From: Microscillaceae bacterium
GTDB taxonomy: Bacteria; Bacteroidota; Bacteroidia; Cytophagales; Microscillaceae
Direction: 5' to 3'
Length of the DNA: 48,430 bases
Assembly: GCA_011390205.1 (NCBI GenBank)
Contig: JAABSX010000029.1
Location: 1 to 48,430, forward strand
This document shows, in pieces, positions 43,612 to 48,430 of the stretch. The position numbers and the translations under genes are program-made. Each line of letters begins with the position of its first letter. Within the stretch, counting starts at the first letter, position 1. The notes under the pieces are model-generated. The model saw only the letters and a program-made list of their open reading frames with translations, was not told the origin of the DNA and did not search any database.

Positions 43612-45349
43612 AAAGTTGTTTGTTGCTTATTTTTTTGTCTAAATTTTTAGAAGTCCCCCCCTTTAATTTTGCTTTTTGCCACTGCTCTAGGGCATGTTCT
43701 ACATCTCCTAGTTGAAAAATCACATCTCCATAATGCTCTATGACTGCCCCACTTTGTGTAAACTGCAAGGCTTTTTCTAGCGTCTTTTTGGCTTTTTTAT
43801 AGTCTTTTTGGGCATAGAGCACCCAAGCATACGTATCTAAGTAAGTCGCATTTTCGGGTTCGTTTTCTACCAGTCTTTCTGCCATTTCTTTGGCTTTGGA
43901 TAGCTTTTCTTTTCGGATTGCGAGGTAATAGCTGTAATTATTGAGTGTTCTTGGGTGATTGGGGTCAAGGGCGAGGGCTTCTTCGTAAGCAGCATTGGAT
44001 TCTTCATACTGCTGTATAGCCTGATAGGCATCTCCTAGCATAGACATAAAGTCGAGCTTAAGTTCATCTTGGTTAAATGCCATTCTTTTGCCTTCTTCTA
44101 GGGCTTCAATGGCGGGGTTATAGTTTCCTTTTCCTAGCTGCCCCATGCCTAAGTAAAGCCAGAAGAGGGCTTGGTTGGGGTGCAGCTCTAGGGCTTCTTC
44201 TGCGTGTATGGTTAGGCTGTCAAAGTTGCTATTTTCTGACTCAATGGCAAGAATCTGTTGCCATATTTTGGGGTGAATGTTGGGGTCTATTTGAGTGGCT
44301 TTGAGGTATTGTTCTTTGGCTTGCTTTTGTTGGTTTTGCCTCACGAGCATATCAGCATAGAGTACATAAGCTGTGGCGCTGCTGGGCTGTGTCTGTATAA
44401 TTTGCTTTGCAAGCTGCGTGTATTGCTCATTGGGAGCTTTTTCTTTGTCTTGCTGCAGGTAATCTAGCATCGTCTTCACTTTGTCTTCTGCGGGCAGTTC
44501 GGGGCTGGCAAAGGCAATTTTAAGTTGCTCAATAAACTTTTGTGTTTCTCCTTTTTCTCGGTAAATCATAGCCAATAGCAGATAGACACGTGGGTCAAGG
44601 CTCTCCTTTTTGGCGGCTTCTTCTAAGATAGGAAGGGCCGCCTCGCTTTGTTTATTGGCGATAAGCATTTCGGAGAGTGAGATGGCATGTCTGGGGTTTT
44701 GTGGTTCGGCTGCGAGTAGTTTTTCCCCCTCTTTGATTGCCTTATCTGCCTGCCCTAGCTGGAGGTAGATTTGTTGTTTTCGGTGTGTGATTTGCTCATC
44801 GGGGCCGTATTCTTTTTCGAGTTGGTCAAAAGTATTGATGGCTTTTTGTGCTTCATTGTTTCTTTCGTAGAGGTTGGCAAGGTCATAATAATAGGCACTG
44901 TTTCCTATTTTGGCATCTATCATTTTTTGATAGATCTGTGTTGCTTGGGTTATTTTTGCTTGCCGCTCGTATATTTTTGCCAATAAGATATAAAAATAAG
45001 GGTTGGACTTGTCTTCATCTAAGGCTTTTTGGGCATAGACCTCTGCCTCGTAGAGATTGTCTAGCCTTGCGTGGGTTTCGGCAATTTTAAAATCAATGGC
45101 AGGTGCTTTTTCTACAAAACTATGTGCGTGCTCAAAGGTAGAGAGTGCTTTGGGGTAATTTTCTAGGCTAAAAAACTTCATTCCTTCTATAAAATAATAC
45201 TCAGCCTCCGCCTGTGCTTGTTTTGGGGATAGTCTCTCCTTGCTTGTTTTATTTTTCTTTTTTTGGGCTTGAAGAGGGCAAGTGTTTAAAACAATCAAAC
45301 CTAGGCAAAATGCCCAGGTTATGAGAGTAGCTTTGGAATATAGTTTCAT
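43604..45349 (-). CDS. Secreted tetratricopeptide-repeat protein
   Basis: A 581-residue protein with a signal peptide (TWAFCLGLIVLNTCPLQAQ) and at least eleven tetratricopeptide repeats covering residues 45 to 560 (e.g. AEYYFIEGMKFFSLENYPKAL, AYYYDLANLYERNNEAQKAI, ALFWLYLGMGQLGKGNYNPAI, PRTLNNYSYYLAIRKEKLSKA). It is expected in the periplasm as a scaffold. It lies between the nucleotidyltransferase (12 bases upstream) and DUF4292 (overlapping downstream), an arrangement common in Bacteroidota that suggests a shared envelope-assembly task. Confidence 0.9.
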   Translation of the reverse strand: MKLYSKATLITWAFCLGLIVLNTCPLQAQKKKNKTSKERLSPKQAQAEAEYYFIEGMKFFSLENYPKALSTFEHAHSFVEKAPAIDFKIAETHARLDNLYEAEVYAQKALDEDKSNPYFYILLAKIYERQAKITQATQIYQKMIDAKIGNSAYYYDLANLYERNNEAQKAINTFDQLEKEYGPDEQITHRKQQIYLQLGQADKAIKEGEKLLAAEPQNPRHAISLSEMLIANKQSEAALPILEEAAKKESLDPRVYLLLAMIYREKGETQKFIEQLKIAFASPELPAEDKVKTMLDYLQQDKEKAPNEQYTQLAKQIIQTQPSSATAYVLYADMLVRQNQQKQAKEQYLKATQIDPNIHPKIWQQILAIESENSNFDSLTIHAEEALELHPNQALFWLYLGMGQLGKGNYNPAIEALEEGKRMAFNQDELKLDFMSMLGDAYQAIQQYEESNAAYEEALALDPNHPRTLNNYSYYLAIRKEKLSKAKEMAERLVENEPENATYLDTYAWVLYAQKDYKKAKKTLEKALQFTQSGAVIEHYGDVIFQLGDVEHALEQWQKAKLKGGTSKNLDKKISNKQLYE

Positions 45350-45361
45350 AATCTATTCAAT

Positions 45362-46369
45362 TTATGCTTTCAATTGGTTGTAATCGCCCAAGCTTAAGTC
45401 TTGGCTTTTACCTTCATAATGTACAAAATTACCGACCATGGAATTGTGAAGGTGTGCATGAGCGATGACCGTATTTTGTTGTATGATGGAATCTTTAATG
45501 ATAGAATCCGTAATTTTTGTATTCTCTCCTATAGAAACGTGAGGCCCTATGATACTGTTATGTATCTCTACATTTTCTCCTATAAAAGCTGGCTGTATGA
45601 TCACAGAGTTGTGTAGTTTGGCACTTGCAGAGACAAGGCTTTGGTCTTGGATAAACTCTAAATAACGGTGATTGGTTTGTATGGTTACATCTTTGTTGCC
45701 ACAGTCTAGCCACTCATTGACCTGCCCTGTCAAGAATTTTGTGCCTTTGTTTTTCATGTTTTCTAGGGCATCCGTAATCTGGTATTCTCCCCTGTCTTTG
45801 ATGTCATTGTCTATCAAATACTGGATTTCGTCACGGAGATAAGCTCCGTCTTTAAAATAATAAATACCAATGATGGCAAGGTCAGACACAAAAGTGCTTG
45901 GCTTCTCCACAAAATCAGTGATGACATTGTCTTGGTCATACTTCACCACACCAAATGCACTGGGGTCTTCTACCTTTTGCACCCAGATAACACCCTCAGC
46001 TTCAGCATCTATTTTAAAATCAGCCCTGAAAAGTGTGTCTGCAAAGGCGACAATCAGTTTTCCGTCCATAGAATCTTTTGCACACTGAATGGCGTGGGCA
46101 GTTCCTAGCTTTTCATCTTGGTAATAAATGCTTGCTTTTGCACCGATTTGCTTGCCGATTTGGTGCAGTTGCTGCTCTACTTCTTTGCCAAAATCTCTGC
46201 CTATGATAAAAGCCACTTCTTCTACTGCTTCGGGGCATAGTTTTGCCAAGTCTTCTACCAAGCGGTGCACAATGGGCTTGCCTGCAATAGGGATAAGGGG
46301 CTTAGGGACAGTCAGTGTATGTGGGCGAAGGCGTGTGCCACGGCCTGCCATAGGGATAATAATTTTCAT
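45362..46369 (-). CDS. Sugar-phosphate nucleotidyltransferase with left-handed beta-helix
   Basis: A 335-residue protein. The N-terminal pyrophosphorylase domain has IIPMAGRGTRLRPHT with the GxGTRL nucleotide loop, KPLIPIAGKP, LIVAFADTLF (metal Asp) and DFVEKPS. The last 80 residues form hexapeptide repeats (SVIIQPAFIGENVEI, IGPHVSIGENTKITDSII). It should join a sugar 1-phosphate to an NTP, giving a nucleotide sugar for surface glycans; glucose-1-P thymidylyl/uridylyl or mannose-1-P guanylyl activity cannot be told apart. It is second in the dut / TPR / DUF4292 unit. Confidence 0.88.
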   Translation of the reverse strand: MKIIIPMAGRGTRLRPHTLTVPKPLIPIAGKPIVHRLVEDLAKLCPEAVEEVAFIIGRDFGKEVEQQLHQIGKQIGAKASIYYQDEKLGTAHAIQCAKDSMDGKLIVAFADTLFRADFKIDAEAEGVIWVQKVEDPSAFGVVKYDQDNVITDFVEKPSTFVSDLAIIGIYYFKDGAYLRDEIQYLIDNDIKDRGEYQITDALENMKNKGTKFLTGQVNEWLDCGNKDVTIQTNHRYLEFIQDQSLVSASAKLHNSVIIQPAFIGENVEIHNSIIGPHVSIGENTKITDSIIKDSIIQQNTVIAHAHLHNSMVGNFVHYEGKSQDLSLGDYNQLKA

Positions 46370-46485
46370 AGTTTTCTAAATTTTAAGTACGGTTCTAAAA
46401 AGTTTAAGTGTATGTGTAGTTTGTTATTTTAGGGAGAAGAGGCTCGTACAAACAGATTCCTCTGGTCTGTCTGAATACATTTCTG

Positions 46486-46920
46486 CTAGGCAGTGCCCGT
46501 GCTGCCAAAACCGCCTGCCCCTCTTTCAGTTTCGGCGAGGTCTTGAGCTACCTCCCAGCTTACTTTTTCATATTTACTGACCACCATCTGTGCAATCCGC
46601 TCTCCTGGATGAATTTTAAATGCCTCTGTGGAGTAATTAACCAGCAATATTCTAATTTCACCCGTATAGTCAGAATCAATCGTACCAGGAGCATTCAATA
46701 CTGTGATGCCATACTTGAGGGCCAGACCGCTGCGTGGGCGTATCTGTGCTTCGTATCCGTCGGGGAGTTTTAAGGAGAGTCCCGTAGGAATGGCAATTCT
46801 CTCTAAGGGCTTGAGTACCATAGGTTCTTCTAAATTTGCCCGAATATCCATCCCTGCTGAGCCTTCAGTGGCATAAGAGGGAAGTTCAAAGGGGGATTCA
46901 TTGATGATTTTGACTTTCAT
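46486..46920 (-). CDS. dut: Deoxyuridine 5'-triphosphate nucleotidohydrolase
   Basis: A 144-residue dUTPase with all five trimeric-dUTPase motifs: [36 protein letters not shown] with the catalytic Asp, GERIAQMVV and the C-terminal [10 protein letters not shown]. It removes dUTP to prevent uracil in DNA and supplies dUMP. It starts the run of four minus-strand genes that continues with the nucleotidyltransferase; a 116-base gap separates the two, so it may have its own transcript as well. Confidence 0.97.
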   Translation of the reverse strand: MKVKIINESPFELPSYATEGSAGMDIRANLEEPMVLKPLERIAIPTGLSLKLPDGYEAQIRPRSGLALKYGITVLNAPGTIDSDYTGEIRILLVNYSTEAFKIHPGERIAQMVVSKYEKVSWEVAQDLAETERGAGGFGSTGTA

Positions 46921-47077
46921 GTTTTGTGAATTAAGGCACTCAAATTTGGTGCATCTTTCTTATTTCCAAAAATAAAGAATAATTTGACCGTAAAAAATCT
47001 AAATTCTTTTAATTGCTAATTTTTTTGTTGGAAATCACCAAGCACCTCCTACAGGCAGCCTTGCGAGTTTGGTTTGA

Positions 47078-47533
47078 TTAGTGCCCTTTTGCCAGACATT
47101 GCCATGCTTTTTCTGTGCTTGAAAAATAGGCAATAAAATCACGTTCACTGACTTTTTTCTTGTCTAAGCGAAGAAGTTCCTCATTGTCAAAAATAGAATT
47201 ATTGACCACAAGAAGCAGCTTTTGAAGCCCTTCTTTGATTATTTGAGCCATGATGGCAGGCGTAAAATAATTATCTGAAGATGATAAGGAGGCGTTTTCA
47301 AGCCCCAAAATCCAAGCCCTTACTTGGTGCTTCTCTGTAATCTGCATGGCTTTCTCTAGGCTCAGACGAAAATCTGCAATACTGATGAAGCCCTCACAAA
47401 CCCACAGCAGGCAGTGCAGGGGTGCATCATGGAGGAGCATTATCTGCCCTTGTCTAAAATATAAAACCAACTCTCGCTGAGGCTCAATGTTACGGATAGC
47501 CGAAGCTCCCTCAGTATTTTGTGAATTACTCAA
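47078..47533 (-). CDS. STAS/SpoIIAA-like hypothetical protein
   Basis: A 151-residue soluble protein. The pattern of strand (RELVLYFRQGQIMLLHDAPLHCLLWVCEGFISIADF), helix (SLEKAMQITEKHQ), strand (VRAWILGLENASLSS) and helix (AIMAQIIKEGLQKLLLVVNN) resembles the STAS/SpoIIAA-like fold of Bacteroidota proteins of unknown function. No catalytic residues are recognised. It stands between dut and a PH-like gene on the same strand. Confidence 0.6.
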   Translation of the reverse strand: MSNSQNTEGASAIRNIEPQRELVLYFRQGQIMLLHDAPLHCLLWVCEGFISIADFRLSLEKAMQITEKHQVRAWILGLENASLSSSDNYFTPAIMAQIIKEGLQKLLLVVNNSIFDNEELLRLDKKKVSERDFIAYFSSTEKAWQCLAKGH

Positions 47534-47612
47534 ATTAAAATTTATTCAAATGCCTTAATTGCTATACATTTTTGGATTTGTCAAGGTATTGTCAAAACTA
47601 CACACAGACGGC

Positions 47613-47957
47613 TTATGCCTCAGAAAACAAAAACATTGCCTCCTCTGGATTCTCTACCTCTACAATAAGCTGCTGATAGTCTTCATCTTTTAACTCTACG
47701 ATGATGCTTTTTTCTTTGTTCATCACATCCCAAAAGGTCTTCCCGTCTGCAGCATAAAAAGTGCCCGCAGTGATGAGGTAAGGCACATAAGTCCCTGGCA
47801 TTCTGAAGCCCTTCCATTCACTAATCACTGAGAAATCTCGGTGTACTTTTAAGATATGTGCTTTCGGAATCTCTAACTGACTTTTAAAAGCCCAGAGTTT
47901 GTGCATTCCTTTGATTTCAAAAATAAACTTGTCTTCTTTTTTGTGAATCTCTACCAT
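47613..47957 (-). CDS. Small PH-like hypothetical protein
   Basis: A 114-residue protein with a beta-rich layout: KFIFEIKGMHKLWAFKSQLEIP, HILKVHRDFSVISEWKGFRMPGTYVPYLITAGTFY, then FWDVMNKEKSIIVELKDEDYQQLIVEVENP. The R-x-PGTYVP...AGTFY...FWDV pattern is shared with a family of small bacterial PH-domain-like proteins. No membrane helix. Function unknown. The promoter of this gene lies right next to the insertion-sequence end. Confidence 0.65.
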   Translation of the reverse strand: MVEIHKKEDKFIFEIKGMHKLWAFKSQLEIPKAHILKVHRDFSVISEWKGFRMPGTYVPYLITAGTFYAADGKTFWDVMNKEKSIIVELKDEDYQQLIVEVENPEEAMFLFSEA

Positions 47958-47999
47958 GATTTTTCTTTTTTATACCTCTACTAAAATTAATATGACCGC

Positions 48000-48007
48000 C
48001 AAATATA
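48000..48007 (-). promoter_or_regulatory. Possible -7 box for the PH-like gene
   Basis: TATATTTG on the minus strand is an exact TAnnTTTG match 42 bases upstream of the start codon. It is about 20 bases from the insertion-sequence hairpin, so insertion could have cut away or replaced the upstream control elements. Confidence 0.4.
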
Positions 48008-48028
48008 AATTTGTGCGATAAAAAAAGA

Positions 48029-48075
48029 GGCATTTCTTAGGGAAATTTTCCGAGGATTAACCTAAAAGAAATGCC
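48029..48075. promoter_or_regulatory. Hairpin covering the transposase start codon
   Basis: GGCATTTCTT at 48029-48038 pairs perfectly with AAGAAATGCC at 48066-48075; AGG/CCT extend the stem past a two-base bulge. The transposase ATG (48071-48073) is inside the right arm. RNA read through from outside would hide the start codon, which is a known way for IS elements to limit transposase synthesis. On the minus strand the hairpin is followed by seven T, so it could also terminate RNA leaving the element. Confidence 0.6.
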
Positions 48076-48430
48076 AAATTTAACAGAAACACTCTTGGTT
48101 TTAAGACCAATTCTTTCCAACGCAAATATCTATGATTTTCTCAAATTATCACTACGATTTTACAATTATCTAGACCTGTTACCACTCGTTCCATCGGTCG
48201 CTTAGGAATGATGGCTTTACGCAGTGTGGAGCGGTTTTATGCACAAACACCTTTTGACTGGACATCTGTACGCATATTACTATTCAAAAATTTCTTTTAT
48301 CAGGCAAAGCAAATCTATCTTTTGGCAGCAGATGAGCCTGTTCAAAAGAAGGCAGGTAAAAGCGCCCATGGTTTAGCGTGGTTTTATTCTTCCTTAGCCA
48401 AGAAAGCCATTCCTTCGGTAAGTTTTCTTG
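48071..48430 (+). pseudogene. Transposase, 5' part, with a frameshift
   Basis: From ATG 48071 the frame reads MPNLTETLLVLRPILSNANI and continues YDFLK. Homology then continues in the -1 frame from about 48145: IITTILQLSRPVTTRSIGRL, then RSVERFYAQTPFDW, QIYLLAADEPVQKKAGKSAH and GLAWFYSSLAKKAIPSVSF to the window edge. This is the N-terminus of a Bacteroidota DDE transposase of an IS4-like type; the AADEP stretch may hold the first catalytic Asp. Adding one A to the AAA at 48143-48145 restores a single frame. Either the copy is dead, or the base is a sequencing error; the site is not a classic slippery heptamer. Confidence 0.75.

Larger units (their letters stand above)
48029..48430 (+). mobile_element. 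Left end of an insertion sequence (partial)
   Basis: The transposase fragment and start-codon hairpin mark the left portion of an IS element that continues beyond the window. The terminal inverted repeat and target duplication cannot be defined because the right end is missing. The border given is the hairpin start, not a proven IS boundary. Confidence 0.65.

Noticed and set aside
48143-48145. Programmed -1 frameshift in the transposase
   Set aside because: The site is CTC AAA TTA, not a known slippery heptamer such as A AAA AAG. Decay or a sequencing error is more likely.

Overview
The window looks like chromosomal DNA of a Bacteroidota bacterium, probably of the Cytophagales type (order level is inference). 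The evidence is AT-rich intergenic DNA, start codons without clear Shine-Dalgarno sites, a type IX secretion C-terminal sorting domain, a DUF4292 envelope-gene cluster, a YtxJ-type bacillithiol-linked protein and abundant leucine-rich-repeat proteins. No rRNA, tRNA, CRISPR array or prophage was seen.

Layout. 1-1.2 kb: a terminator, then a glycosyltransferase pseudogene with four in-frame stops and no frameshift. 1.2-5.2 kb: a cytoplasmic LRR protein, a DUF4178 protein followed by an Arg/Ser-tailed lipoprotein, an isolated trpC and a tiny HNH protein. 5.2-8.6 kb: a polyhydroxyalkanoate (PHA) locus, with class III synthase subunits phaE and phaC (phaC has an extra C-terminal helix-hairpin-helix-like domain) and a divergent MaoC/PhaJ-like hydratase. 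8.6-12.8 kb: dagK, a WYL regulator, a two-helix membrane protein, an SDR dehydrogenase and two small unknowns. 12.9-15.5 kb: murB with a secreted 20-repeat LRR protein. 15.6-20.4 kb: an MDR oxidoreductase, an aldehyde dehydrogenase, a YtxJ-like protein, a MORN-like secreted protein and an acidic lipoprotein. 20.6-22.5 kb: an ECF sigma factor followed by a membrane protein joining an anti-sigma-like cytoplasmic region to an extracytoplasmic trypsin-like protease. 22.7-26.6 kb: tatC-glyA and a twin-arginine amine oxidase. 26.7-33.9 kb: a 2407-residue surface protein (two beta-helix regions, Fn3, ten IPT/TIG repeats, T9SS sorting domain). 34.5-39.5 kb: an amidohydrolase, an NTF2-like secreted protein and a VIT-vWA-TonB_C protein. 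39.7-42.6 kb: isolated ilvD and a tandem universal stress protein. 42.8-46.9 kb: the dut / nucleotidyltransferase / TPR / DUF4292 cluster. 47-48 kb: two small uncharacterised proteins. 48.0-48.4 kb: the left end of an insertion sequence whose transposase frame is broken and whose start codon lies in a hairpin.

How genes work together. PhaE and PhaC should polymerise (R)-3-hydroxyacyl-CoA, which the PhaJ-like hydratase could supply; the SDR might also contribute. The sigma factor and protease-receptor form a plausible envelope-sensing pair. TatC is needed to export folded Tat substrates, and the neighbouring amine oxidase carries such a signal. Many convergent gene pairs are separated by strong inverted repeats that probably terminate transcription on both strands.

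The most unusual items are the PHA synthase with a DNA-binding-type tail, the anti-sigma/protease fusion, the VIT-vWA-TonB_C protein and the glycosyltransferase pseudogene whose stops can all be explained by C-to-T changes.
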